Shown here: piece by piece, positions 7,764 to 15,611 of the stretch
How the letters are laid out: every line of letters starts with the position of its first letter
Position numbering within the stretch: the stretch's first letter is position 1
Assembly: GCA_964443325.1 (NCBI GenBank)
Contig: CAYUCL010000006.1
Location: 1-64,000, forward strand
DNA from: DAOUVR01 sp034430535
GTDB taxonomy: Bacteria > Chloroflexota > Dehalococcoidia > E44-bin15
DNA: 64,000 nucleotides
Direction of reading: 5' to 3'
Notes under the pieces: model-generated
Databases searched by the model: none
What the model was told of the DNA's origin: nothing
The model's input: only the letters and a program-made list of their open reading frames with translations
Translations under genes and position numbers: made by a program

Positions 7764-8837
7764 ATGGGAATCTGTAAGTTCTGCTTTGAAGAAGTAACTG
7801 ATGGCCTTCCCGTACCGGGTTACAATGAAGCCTCGGGTGTAGTCCACGAGGAATGCCTCGCCAGGGCAGTCCTCAAACTTACACAAGACCCTGAGAAAGA
7901 GGGGCTATTGCGGTATCTGATAGGCTACGAGGAGAAACACGCCCCGGATGATTGGTCGAGAGATGTTTCAGGCCAGAGTGCAGATGTGTCTTGGCAATGG
8001 ACTGATGTGAACATCCCTGCTACAAGAATACGCTCTCTCCTAAATGCTGGGCTTGTATCAATCGTCTTTTCCACCAATTCGTCAACCCACTACTCCTTAG
8101 TCGGGAGGGCCACAATCCAAGAAGCCCTTGGAAAGAGGGAGGAGATCCCCGAGATTGCAGCCGAGCATCTTGAGATTCCAGAAGACCTGTTCGATTGCAT
8201 AACTGGCTATGAAGATGTCAAGGAAGACATGAAATTCACACTTAAGGAAGGTAAAAGAGTTCATTATCTGCTTATCGGGCCACCGGCTACGGCTAAGTCC
8301 CTTTTCCTGATGGAATTGGGACGGGTAAAAGGCACCTATTTTGCCACTGGCTCCAGGGTGACGGCAGCCGGGCTCACCGATGCCTTCTTCACATATCAGC
8401 CGAAGGTGCTGGCCCTTGATGAGATAGATAAGTTACATATGGATGTCACCGCGGTGCTGCTATCAGTTATGGAAACCGGGGATGTGCTCGAGGCAAAATA
8501 CAGACGGCACAGGGGATTAAAACTCGACCTCACGGTCTTTGCCGCAGCCAACAGGGACATGAGCATACCCCCGGAGCTTAAATCCCGGTTCAGCGGTGGG
8601 GTGCTATACTTCAAGCCCTATTCCAGGGAGGAGTTCCTGAATATCTGCCAGGCTTATCTATCAAGGTATGAGGGGGTTCCGAGCGATGTAGCCTCTCTAA
8701 TCGCCGAAGAAACGTGGTGTATACTTGACAGGGATGTTAGGACGGCAAGGGGCGTGGCCAGACGGTTGAAAGAGCATACGCATGAAGAAGTACTCAGGGT
8801 TGTTGCATTCCTGAGGAAATATTCCAAGGAAGTCTAA
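7764..8837 (+). CDS. AAA+ ATPase with N-terminal zinc finger
   Basis: A 357-residue protein. The N-terminus has C-x-x-C and H-x-x-C pairs (CKFC at 4-7, HEEC near 28-31) suggesting a zinc ribbon. Residues ~85-120 look like a winged helix (IRSLLNAGLV...THYSLV). The AAA+ core has Walker A GPPATAKS (~172-179), Walker B LALDEID with D219/E220, sensor 1 AAANRD and a likely arginine finger R275 in KSRF, followed by a helical lid. It resembles the MoxR/RuvB clades of motor or remodelling ATPases. In the cassette it lies between the nuclease-like protein and the ClpN protein. Its substrate is unknown. Confidence 0.8.
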   Translation: MGICKFCFEEVTDGLPVPGYNEASGVVHEECLARAVLKLTQDPEKEGLLRYLIGYEEKHAPDDWSRDVSGQSADVSWQWTDVNIPATRIRSLLNAGLVSIVFSTNSSTHYSLVGRATIQEALGKREEIPEIAAEHLEIPEDLFDCITGYEDVKEDMKFTLKEGKRVHYLLIGPPATAKSLFLMELGRVKGTYFATGSRVTAAGLTDAFFTYQPKVLALDEIDKLHMDVTAVLLSVMETGDVLEAKYRRHRGLKLDLTVFAAANRDMSIPPELKSRFSGGVLYFKPYSREEFLNICQAYLSRYEGVPSDVASLIAEETWCILDRDVRTARGVARRLKEHTHEEVLRVVAFLRKYSKEV

Positions 8838-8922
8838 AACAGCGGCGTCTCCTAACTGTGTCTGGCTACAGGAGACATGCTATTACAATTGCTTGATGCT
8901 TGAAGGGGGGAGGGTACTATTG

Positions 8923-9486
8923 ATGGAGCTATATGTAACAGACATACCGGATGGCGTTTTCCAGCGGTTGAGCAACAGGGCACAAAAGACAGGGCGATCC
9001 ATTAACGACGAGATTATCAAGGTTTTACGAATAGACGTGGAACGTCCGGACCGTCGATTCCAGCCTGTAAGCTTTGACGATAATACGCAGAGGGCGCTTT
9101 CTCTAGCACAGGACGAAGCAAGACGACTGAATCATAATTATGTAGGCACCGAGCACATCCTTCTTGGTTTGGTAGCCATGAAAAGCGCAACTATAGCCAA
9201 AGTTCTGGCGCAGACTGCTGTCGCTACAGACCCATTCCCAGCCATCCGCAGCGCTGTGGAATTCATAATTGGCCGTGGGGCAGAGCCTTCAGGTGACGAA
9301 CTCCAATTCACGCGCCGCGCTAAAAAGGTCATTCAGTCGGCCCAGGATGAAGCTCGATGGTTGGGGGACGGCGAAGTCAGTTCGTGGCATCTGCTTGCGG
9401 GCATCTGCCGTGAGGGCGGAAGCGCAGCTTGCAGCGTGCTTGAAAGCTTTGGGATCACCTTCAAACAAGTCTACGCCAGCCGATGA
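8923..9486 (+). CDS. RHH-ClpN fusion protein
   Basis: A 187-residue protein. Residues ~1-40 (MELYVTDIPDGVFQRL, then RSINDEIIKVL) match the ribbon-helix-helix of FitA/Arc-type DNA-binding antitoxins. Residues ~52-185 contain two Clp N-domain repeats (RALSLAQDEARRLNHNYVGTEHILLGL and KVIQSAQDEARWLGDGEVSSWHLLAGI). No AAA module follows, so it is a free ClpN-type adaptor with a DNA-binding head. ATG 8923 is chosen because a GGGGGAGGG site (8906-8914) precedes it; the frame is open to 8893. It may couple a protease or unfoldase to a DNA-bound or antitoxin-like partner. This is inference. Confidence 0.75.
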   Translation: MELYVTDIPDGVFQRLSNRAQKTGRSINDEIIKVLRIDVERPDRRFQPVSFDDNTQRALSLAQDEARRLNHNYVGTEHILLGLVAMKSATIAKVLAQTAVATDPFPAIRSAVEFIIGRGAEPSGDELQFTRRAKKVIQSAQDEARWLGDGEVSSWHLLAGICREGGSAACSVLESFGITFKQVYASR

Positions 9487-9572
9487 AGGACTGCCGCTCT
9501 ACTCCAGAGAGTTCTGTATTTCCACTTTTCCCGCGGATTTCATGACCAACAAGGATATGAGTTGCGACCTGC

Positions 9573-9688
9573 GGTTTACCATAACGTTTGCTATACCGTA
9601 TACCCTATCGTTTACCATATATGGTTTACCTATTTTATAACAGCATATTTTCTCCAAAATCATAGCTACAACAGGGGGGAGGGGGCCC
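9573..9688. repeat. Right inverted repeat of the 3.1-kb cassette (IR-R)
   Basis: An imperfect inverted copy of 6602-6717, of the same length within about one base. Its inner side begins with GGTTTACC (9573-9580), runs through four GTTTACC-like units, TTATAA, ATAGCTAC and ends at the G/C block GGGGGGAGGGGGCCCCC. The strongest shared stretch is GGTAAACCATAT-x-TGGTAAACGATA in the other orientation. Confidence 0.85.
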
Positions 9689-9689
9689 C

Positions 9690-9972
9690 CTCTAGATAGA
9701 TATAAAAAAGGCAATAATTATATATCACATGCAACGTCAAGAATTGATAATTTTACGGATATGCAAGCTGCGTCGATAACTAATAACGGAGATGGTTAAT
9801 ATCATAGTATGCCGTCACACATTCCGAATTGTTCAATTCGCAAACGGTTGCTGGATAGGTCAACTTTTAACGATAGATCTAGTCAACTCTAAGGTACAAT
9901 CTATAGAGCTTAAGAAATGCTATATAGAAGTGAGTCGTGGCAGTACTGAGTAGGTAACAACTAGTTGGCTAC
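9690..9972. other. AT-rich noncoding stretch
   Basis: About 280 bp of AT-rich sequence right of the inverted repeat. No convincing reading frame, terminator or repeat is visible, apart from TAAAAAAG at 9703-9710, which matches the left flank of the cassette. Confidence 0.5.
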
Positions 9973-10308
9973 ATGCTTTATAGGTGGACCAAGATGAATG
10001 CTGGCTTCTTTGTTGAAATGTATCCAGTGATAGCTTCTGGGTCGCATACCGAAGGGAAGACGATTATTGAGAAGCAAGCCCTCCACGGCTTATCTGGTTT
10101 GGAACCTGAGCCAAGCCTTCTTGTCCAGAGGTGGATTAAGCTCCTATTTGACAAAGCAAAGCAACCTCCACCAAACGAGGCAGGAATCCTTATCGGGAGC
10201 CCTCTATTCCTTTGGAGAGATCGTGAAGTTGAAGGGCTTATCATCACAGACAAACATAATCCTTTTCTCAATAGGCCTTTTTTACCTGTAAATACAAAAT
10301 CCCCCTAG
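9973..10308 (+). CDS. Doubtful hypothetical protein
   Basis: An open frame of 111 codons with no recognisable domain. There is no ribosome-binding site before the ATG, and the frame runs into the tandem repeat at 10303, which supplies its last residues. The middle part (GLSGLEPEPSLLVQRWIKLLFD) could be a degraded coding remnant. Overlapping frames of similar length exist on both strands, so coding status is uncertain. Confidence 0.2.
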   Translation: MLYRWTKMNAGFFVEMYPVIASGSHTEGKTIIEKQALHGLSGLEPEPSLLVQRWIKLLFDKAKQPPPNEAGILIGSPLFLWRDREVEGLIITDKHNPFLNRPFLPVNTKSP

Positions 10309-10446
10309 CCCCCTTTACAAAAGGGGGGATAGACGTAGGTAATGACGAGCTCTTAGCCCCCTTTACAAAAGGGGGAACATGTAGGTAATGACGAGCTCTT
10401 CACCCCCTTTACAAAAGGGGGGATAGACGTAGGTAATGGCGAGCTC
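10301..10446. repeat. Tandem 46-48-bp repeat, left of the gap
   Basis: Units begin with CCCCCTTTACAAAAGGGGG, a near-palindrome, followed by a constant AGACGTAGGTAATGACGAGCTCTT-type stretch. Units start near 10308, 10356 and 10402. The array enters the N run and resumes after it, so the true copy number is unknown. Confidence 0.9.
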
Positions 10447-10546
10447 NNNNNNNNNNNNNNNNNNNNNNNNNNNNNNNNNNNNNNNNNNNNNNNNNNNNNN
10501 NNNNNNNNNNNNNNNNNNNNNNNNNNNNNNNNNNNNNNNNNNNNNN
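10447..10546. other. Assembly gap (100 N)
   Basis: Exactly 100 N, the usual placeholder for a gap of unknown size. It is flanked on both sides by the same tandem repeat, so the gap is most likely a collapsed repeat array. Confidence 0.99.
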
Positions 10547-10822
10547 AGCTCTTCACCCCCTTTACAAAAGGGGGGATAGACGTAGGTAATGGCGAGCTCT
10601 TAGCCCCCTTTACAAAAGGGGGATTCAGGGGGATTGTAAATTCTCAAATAGCTGCCTATCTGAAAACCTTAAAACTCTTAATCTCTGCTCTTTCATACAA
10701 GCATCCCTGATATTATCTTGCTTATTATCAAATATCGTAATCCCCCTAGCCCCCTTTACAAAAGGGGGGATAGACGTAGGTAATGACGAGCTCTTAGCCC
10801 CCTTTACAAAATGGGGGGTAAA
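10547..10822. repeat. Tandem 46-48-bp repeat, right of the gap
   Basis: The same unit as at 10301-10446. Two units lie at 10547-10634, then about 105 bp of unique AT-rich sequence, then two further units at 10740-10822, the last with a variant core (CAAAATGGGGGG). Confidence 0.9.
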
Positions 10823-10931
10823 CGTGTCCTCACCGCACGCCCCACTGGCACAAAATATTAACAGGATCTTAAGACGCGTTTTATGAATATTTAATCTCTA
10901 TGTACGACAATGAGAATAGAGGGATAAGAAA

Positions 10932-11162
10932 ATGCTGTGGGGAACGGAACATATCATATTTTGCGAGGTGATGCACTGGGGGTTAGGATTCTTTATCGGA
11001 TTATCGACGTACCTGTTGACTCTGAGTGTGGTCAGCACCAGCGGTATAAAGGCCCATTTTCACCTGGGCAATTTCTCCACCTTCCTCCTGTGTATGGTGC
11101 CTGCGCTATGCATGTCGGTTATCACCCATGTCTTGGAGGATTACTGCATCGGGTTGTTCTAA
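10932..11162 (+). pseudogene. Decayed paralogue of the 11404 membrane protein gene
   Basis: DNA from about 10985 to 11155 aligns with 11455-11630 of the downstream gene (shared GTTGAC, TTTTC, ATTCCTCCA-like, TATGGTGC tracts). In the frame matching the downstream DxDH protein, the motif is lost (VDSEC for VDTDH) and the C-terminal part is divergent. A different frame is open for 76 codons and has membrane-like segments, so some peptide could still be made. The most economical reading is a duplicated and decaying copy. Confidence 0.5.
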
Positions 11163-11219
11163 ACCGTTTCCTCTCGTCACTTCCCCACTAAGACTCATAG
11201 ATGCCTAAGAGCGAAGCAG

Positions 11220-11256
11220 AACCCACCGTGAATGAGGGCGGTGGGTTTTGCTTTTT
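11220..11256 (+). terminator. Rho-independent terminator
   Basis: AACCCACCG (11220-11228) pairs with CGGTGGGTT (11239-11247) across a 10-nt loop. The stem is followed by TTGCTTTTT. It follows the copy at 10932. Confidence 0.85.
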
Positions 11257-11403
11257 GTGGGAAGCATTTCAACCTGCAATAGCTCCACTTATCTTCGATT
11301 CACCATATTTTTAATAAAACTTTAACCCCGTTTTTATGGCCAATTAATCTCAGCATACTAAGATAGAAGTATAAGTAGTTTGAGGTTTGGAGGTATGAGA
11401 ACG

Positions 11404-11721
11404 ATGAATAACAGGAATTATTTGAAGATGCTCGGTTATACACTGGTTGCCGGGATTATCTGTGGGGTTGTCGGTGTACTTGTTGACACTGACCATGTTA
11501 TATGGTACTTGTTCCAGGACCAGTTTTCCGATGGACGATTCCTCCATACCCCTCTTCTCTATGGTGCTTGCATCGTGCTTGTCGCTTATACCGCATGTAT
11601 CGCCGTTCTGTTTATTAAGATGGTTGCTAACAGGTCAAGACGGAGGAAGCTATCCCGCCGTGTTCGTGTCATCAATTCACCCGCCCGGAAGCGAGCCTAC
11701 AGCCATGCAGTAGTTGCCTGA
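11404..11721 (+). CDS. Small membrane protein with DxDH/RxxH motif
   Basis: A 105-residue protein with two membrane segments (about 8-25 and 50-70) and a basic tail (RSRRRKLSRRVR). Between the segments are VDTDHVIW and GRFLHTP. The D-x-D-H...R-x-x-H pattern recalls metal-binding loops of small membrane hydrolases related to YdjM/DUF457, but the protein is half their length. ATG 11404 is preferred over 11395 because GGAGG at 11389-11393 is then 10 bp away. Function unknown. Confidence 0.6.
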   Translation: MNNRNYLKMLGYTLVAGIICGVVGVLVDTDHVIWYLFQDQFSDGRFLHTPLLYGACIVLVAYTACIAVLFIKMVANRSRRRKLSRRVRVINSPARKRAYSHAVVA

Positions 11722-11760
11722 TGCGAAATAAAGCCACCACAGCGCCTTGAGAACAAGCAA

Positions 11761-11789
11761 GTAGGGGCGGGTTTCAAACCCGCCCCTAC
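11761..11789. repeat. 29-bp near-perfect palindrome (GTAGGGGCGGG family)
   Basis: The arms GTAGGGGCGGGTTT and AAACCCGCCCCTAC are separated by one base. The same element occurs at 31518-31544 and 41344-41372, always between operons. It is either a bidirectional transcription stop without a T-run or a REP-like element. Confidence 0.8.
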
Positions 11790-11827
11790 TGTTGGTTTCA
11801 CCTGGCGTGCGGAGGGGTCTCCCCACA

Positions 11828-12140
11828 CCGAGATTCTTCGCCTCCTCTTCGCTGTGCTCAGAGCTTCGGCTCAGAATGACAGAATAGGCGGGCGGCAACA
11901 TATCCTCCCTCCCCTGGAGGGAGTTAGAGGGAGGGGGAAATTGCACCCTCACCCCAACCCTCTCCCTTCAAGGGAGAGGGGGATAAAGTAATGTGGTAGG
12001 TTGGAGCCCTTCCGCGGAAGGGCTCCAACCAGGCCTATTTTCGTTTGTGCCTGATGAATCAGACAACTACAGTAATTGTCGGATTCAAAAATGTAGTTTC
12101 CCATCCTTCCGTAGGATCTTCGATCTTTGAAGGATTGGGC
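11828..12140. repeat. Cluster of four intergenic repeat families
   Basis: In order: a GAGATTCTTCGCCTCC...CAGAATGACAG element (11831-11882; relatives at 26326, 26617 and 41411); a CCTCCCTCCCC/GGGAGGGAG pair with CTCTCCCTTCAAGGGAGAGG (11902-11985); a TTGGAGCCCTTCCGCGGAAGGGCTCCAA palindrome (about 12000-12030); and a GTAGTTTCCC/CAACTACAG pair (12052-12140). No gene is seen between 11722 and 12371. Confidence 0.75.
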
Positions 12141-12300
12141 GCGATTTGTTGGGCAGGCGAGCATATATGACGGACGACTGCACGACATTGACAAAAGCAG
12201 CGCTATATAGTAATAATTAATACTAGCCAACTTAATATTACCTTCTATTAGTTAGATATGTAGAATATCTGACAAAGCATCGTTTCAATTGAATGAGATA

Positions 12301-12371
12301 TTGTGACCAACGAAAAGCGCAAGCAGTAGCGGGGGCATAGCCATGGATCCAAGGTAAAGGAGGTTACCGTG
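12301..12371 (+). ncRNA. Structured leader, possible riboswitch (c-di-GMP-like?)
   Basis: The leader before the kinase gene at 12509 contains GCGCAAGCAG, GTAGCGGGGGC and a hairpin GGTAA-AGGAGG-TTACC followed by GTGATGG. The last part resembles the 3' helix of GEMM-I c-di-GMP aptamers (GGTAGCCGGGTTACCG), and CGCAAGC resembles their CGCAAAGC core, though one A is missing. An intrinsic terminator follows at 12411. The hairpin loop holds the AGGAGG of a short leader frame. The RNA class is a guess; the leader-plus-terminator layout is what is seen. Confidence 0.3.
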
Positions 12372-12473
12372 ATGGCTGGGCTGCTGAAGATGGAAAATAG
12401 AGGCACTTGCAAAAAGCCTTTCTCAGGGGAGGAAGGCTTTTGTTTTTTTATCGCGGGGCGTTGGTATTTGTAA
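12372..12473 (+). CDS. Possible 33-codon leader peptide
   Basis: ATG at 12372 follows AAGGAGG (12357-12363) at 8 bp and opens a 33-codon frame (MAGLLKMENRGTCKK start) that runs through the terminator hairpin at 12411-12449 and stops 35 bp before the kinase start. Translation of it would disrupt the terminator, as in attenuation. There is no run of a single regulatory codon. Confidence 0.3.
   Translation: MAGLLKMENRGTCKKPFSGEEGFCFFIAGRWYL
12411..12449 (+). terminator. Intrinsic terminator in the kinase leader
   Basis: AAAAAGCCTT (12411-12420) pairs with AAGGCTTTT (12433-12441) and is followed by TGTTTTTTTA. It lies 60 bp upstream of the kinase start, not at the end of any recognised gene, so it is a candidate attenuator. 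Confidence 0.75.
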
Positions 12474-12508
12474 CCTGATTTTGCTGGCTGCTTCGGGAGG
12501 TGCACGAG

Positions 12509-14956
12509 ATGAAAGACCAGGACAAGACCAAGACGCAACTTATAGAGGAACTGGCGCAAATGCGCCAGCGATTCGCCGAATGCGAAACATTAAAAGACGA
12601 GCACAAACGGGCGGAGCAGGTGCTGCGTGAGTCGGAGGAGAAGTTCTCCAAAGCCTTTCAATCCAATCCTAACCCGATGATTATCTCAGTGTTTCCCGAT
12701 GGAAGAATGCTCGATGTAAACGACAGTTTTGTCAACACAACCGGCTATAGTCGTGAAGAGAGCATAGGTCGCACTTCAGAAGAGCTGGGCATCTGGGTAA
12801 AGCCAGAGGAACGTGCCGAAATACTCCAGATGTTGCAGGAACGGGGCCGAGTTCGCGGTAAAGAAGTAGAGTTCCGTATGAAATCAGGTGAGATACGTAT
12901 CGGACAGTACTCAGCAGATACCATCGACCTTGGGGGTCAATCGTGTTTACTAACAGCTATAAACGACATCACCGAGCGCAATCGGGCGGACGAAAGGATA
13001 CAACATCTTAATCTGGTGCTTCGTGCTATTCGGGGTGTAAACCAGCTCATCACCAGGGAAAAGGACCGCGACGCGTTGATTAGGGGTTGCTGCGATCACC
13101 TCGTCCAGACTCGCGGCTATTACAACGCCTGGATGGCTATGTTTGATGAGTCAGGAGGGCTTGTTAACACAGCCGAAGTCGGTCTGGGCGATGCTTTCTT
13201 GCCGATGATAGAGATGCTCAGTCGTGGAGAAATGACCGCCTGTGGCCAGAGGGCGTTGAAGCAATCAGCCGTTGTAGGGATTGAAGACCTGTTACTAACG
13301 TGCACTGACTGTCCACTAGCGAGGAGTTATGCTGGCAGGGGGGCGCTGACCGCCCGTCTTGAGTATGAGGGAAATGTCTATGGCCTGTTATCCGTCTCAA
13401 CCCCTTCCCATCTCGTGGGAGATGAGGAGGAACGATATCTCTTTCAAGAAGTTGCCACAGACATCGCTTCCGCTCTATATACCTTAGAACTCGAGGAAAA
13501 GCGAAAGCGGGCGGAGGAGATGCTGCGGGAGTCGGAGGAGAAGTTCTCCAAGGCCTTTCGTTGCAGTCCTAACCCGATGGTTATCTTAGTGTTTCCCGGT
13601 GGAATAACGATCGATGTAAACGACAGTTTTGTCAGCACCACTGGCTACGGCCATGAAGAGGTCATAGGTCGCACCTCAGAAGAGCTGAGCCTTTGGGTAA
13701 AGCCAGAGGAACGTGCTGAAATACGCCAGATGTTACAGGAACGGGGGCAAGTTCGCAATAAAGAGGTCGAGTTCCGCATGAAGTCAGGCGAGATACGTGT
13801 AGGACTGTACTCAGCAGATACCATCGATGTTGGCGGGCAACTATGTGTGATCGCAGCAATAGACGACATCACTGAGAGCAAGCAGGCGGAGCAGGCACTA
13901 CGGGCATCGGAGGAAAAATATAGAGCCCTGATTGACGATATGAATGATGGATTCATGATAGTAAGGGGGAGCAAGGTGCTCTTTGCCAACAGGAGTGCGG
14001 CAGAAGCTATCGGAAGGCCGGTGGAGGATATAATTGGTGGGCCTTTTCTGGAAAACCTTACACCAGCGAGCCTTGAGAAATCGAAGCATATCTATGAAAC
14101 GACCAAGTCTGGCGAGCCACCGCCTGACCACGAGGACTTCGAGTTGCAGAGAGAAGATGGGACCACGGTGTTCGTAGCCGTAAGGTTCAAGGAGACCGTC
14201 TACGAGGGTGAGCGGGCTTATCTATTGCTAGTAATAGACATAACCGAGCGCAAGCGGGCAGAGGAAAAGATCCATGCCTTTGAACGGCGGCTTCGCTCTC
14301 TGGCATCCCGGCTATCCATGGCCGAGGAGCGGGAGCGAAAGCGTCTGGCGGCGGGTGTGCATGACCAGATAGGCCAGCCACTGGCTGTACTTCAGATGAA
14401 GTTAGGAGCACTGCGAGAGACGCTATCCTCTACCGGTCTGAAAGAGCAACTGGACGAAATCCGAGAGCTTGTTGGTTATACAATTCAAAACACGCGGTCG
14501 TTGACCTTCGAGCTCAGCCCTCCCATCCTCTACGAGCTGGGTCTTGAGCCAGCGCTGGAGTGGTTAGTCGAACAGGTGCAAGCAGAGCATGGCTTAGTGG
14601 GCCGGTTCGAGGACGACGGCCAGAACAAGCCGCTGGGAGACGACGCTCGAGGCTTTGTCTTCTGGGTGGTGCGAGAGCTGCTGATGAATGTGGTCAAGCA
14701 CGCTGAGGCGCAAGCGGTCACGGTATCGGTTTGTAGAGATGACGGCGAGCTACGGGTGGTGGTTGAGGACAATGGGGTCGGATTCGACACGTCGGAAATG
14801 GAACAGAGGACCCGCGGCTTCGGCCTGTTCAGCATACGGGAGCGATTGACCGAGTTCGGGGGGCAGTTTGAAGTGGAATCGGAGCCGGGCAGGGGAACGT
14901 GGGTGACTCTTGTTGCGCCACTGGAAAGCGGTGGCGAGAGCACAGGAGGAAACTGA
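12509..14956 (+). CDS. PAS-GAF-PAS-PAS HisKA_3 sensor kinase
   Basis: An 815-residue soluble kinase of the NarX/DegS type. Order: coiled coil (~5-45), PAS (~45-155), GAF (~165-330, with C-x-x-C in CTDCPLA), PAS (~335-450, near-duplicate of the first), PAS (~455-580), HisKA_3 with H618 in AAGVHDQIG, and HATPase_c (N-box RELLMNVVKH near 724, G1 VVVEDNGVGFD, G2 GFGLFSIRERL). No membrane segment, so the signal is cytoplasmic. ATG 12509 has GGGAGG 8 bp upstream. The NarL regulator follows after 1 bp and is the obvious partner. Confidence 0.92.
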   Translation: MKDQDKTKTQLIEELAQMRQRFAECETLKDEHKRAEQVLRESEEKFSKAFQSNPNPMIISVFPDGRMLDVNDSFVNTTGYSREESIGRTSEELGIWVKPEERAEILQMLQERGRVRGKEVEFRMKSGEIRIGQYSADTIDLGGQSCLLTAINDITERNRADERIQHLNLVLRAIRGVNQLITREKDRDALIRGCCDHLVQTRGYYNAWMAMFDESGGLVNTAEVGLGDAFLPMIEMLSRGEMTACGQRALKQSAVVGIEDLLLTCTDCPLARSYAGRGALTARLEYEGNVYGLLSVSTPSHLVGDEEERYLFQEVATDIASALYTLELEEKRKRAEEMLRESEEKFSKAFRCSPNPMVILVFPGGITIDVNDSFVSTTGYGHEEVIGRTSEELSLWVKPEERAEIRQMLQERGQVRNKEVEFRMKSGEIRVGLYSADTIDVGGQLCVIAAIDDITESKQAEQALRASEEKYRALIDDMNDGFMIVRGSKVLFANRSAAEAIGRPVEDIIGGPFLENLTPASLEKSKHIYETTKSGEPPPDHEDFELQREDGTTVFVAVRFKETVYEGERAYLLLVIDITERKRAEEKIHAFERRLRSLASRLSMAEERERKRLAAGVHDQIGQPLAVLQMKLGALRETLSSTGLKEQLDEIRELVGYTIQNTRSLTFELSPPILYELGLEPALEWLVEQVQAEHGLVGRFEDDGQNKPLGDDARGFVFWVVRELLMNVVKHAEAQAVTVSVCRDDGELRVVVEDNGVGFDTSEMEQRTRGFGLFSIRERLTEFGGQFEVESEPGRGTWVTLVAPLESGGESTGGN

Positions 14957-14957
14957 C

Positions 14958-15611
14958 ATGAGCATTAGGGTTATCCTTGCCGACGACCACATGATCATGC
15001 GCCAAGGGGTGCGCGCCATGCTGGAGAAGGAGCCCGACATGGAGGTGGTTGCCGAGGCGGATAACGGACGGACAGCGGTAGAGCTGACACGCAAGCTGCA
15101 GCCAGATGTGATCGTCATGGACCTCACCATGCCCGATTTAAATGGTGTTGAAGCTACCCGGCAGGTCGTCGCTGAATACCCTGGCGTCAAAGTACTCGCC
15201 CTATCTATGCATTCCGACAAGCGTTATGTCGCTGGAGTGCTTGGCGCAGGTGCATCGGGCTACCTGTTGAAGGACTGCGCGCTGGAGGAACTGGTGCGGG
15301 CGATCCATGCAGTGGTGGCCAACCAGACCTATCTGAGTCCGGGGATAGCTGGCATTGTGGTGGAAGGTTACATAGCTCACCTGCCAGCGACTGAGTCCGC
15401 CCTCATGTCCAACTTGACGGCGAGGGAGCGAGAGGTGCTGCAGCTTATAGCCGAGGGCAAGACGATAAAGGAGATTGCCTCCACCCTGCACGTGAGCGTT
15501 AAGACGGTTGAAACGCACCGCCAGCAAATCATGAACAAGCTGGATATCTACAGTGTGGCCGAGCTAACCAAATATGCCATCCGTGAAGGATTGACCGCCC
15601 TCGAAGGCTAG
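14958..15611 (+). CDS. NarL/LuxR-type response regulator
   Basis: A 217-residue regulator. The receiver has the acidic pair D9/D10, phosphoacceptor D55 (VIVMDLTMPD) and Lys in LLKDC. The LuxR-type HTH is at ~147-211 (LTAREREVLQLIAEGKTIKEIASTL, then KTVETHRQQIMNKL). GGAGGA lies 7 bp before ATG 14958, which follows the kinase stop by 1 bp; an upstream in-frame ATG at 14910 would overlap the kinase. It is nearly identical in layout to the regulators at 18485 and 32259. Candidate binder of the TCAGG repeat promoters in this window. Confidence 0.93.
   Translation: MSIRVILADDHMIMRQGVRAMLEKEPDMEVVAEADNGRTAVELTRKLQPDVIVMDLTMPDLNGVEATRQVVAEYPGVKVLALSMHSDKRYVAGVLGAGASGYLLKDCALEELVRAIHAVVANQTYLSPGIAGIVVEGYIAHLPATESALMSNLTAREREVLQLIAEGKTIKEIASTLHVSVKTVETHRQQIMNKLDIYSVAELTKYAIREGLTALEG

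Noticed and set aside
9499..9714. Minus-strand frame of 71 codons
   Set aside because: It lies mostly in the right inverted repeat and its composition follows that repeat. No start signal or domain is seen.
10301..10822. CRISPR-like array
   Set aside because: The sequence between palindromes is identical from unit to unit and no cas genes are near. It is a plain tandem repeat.
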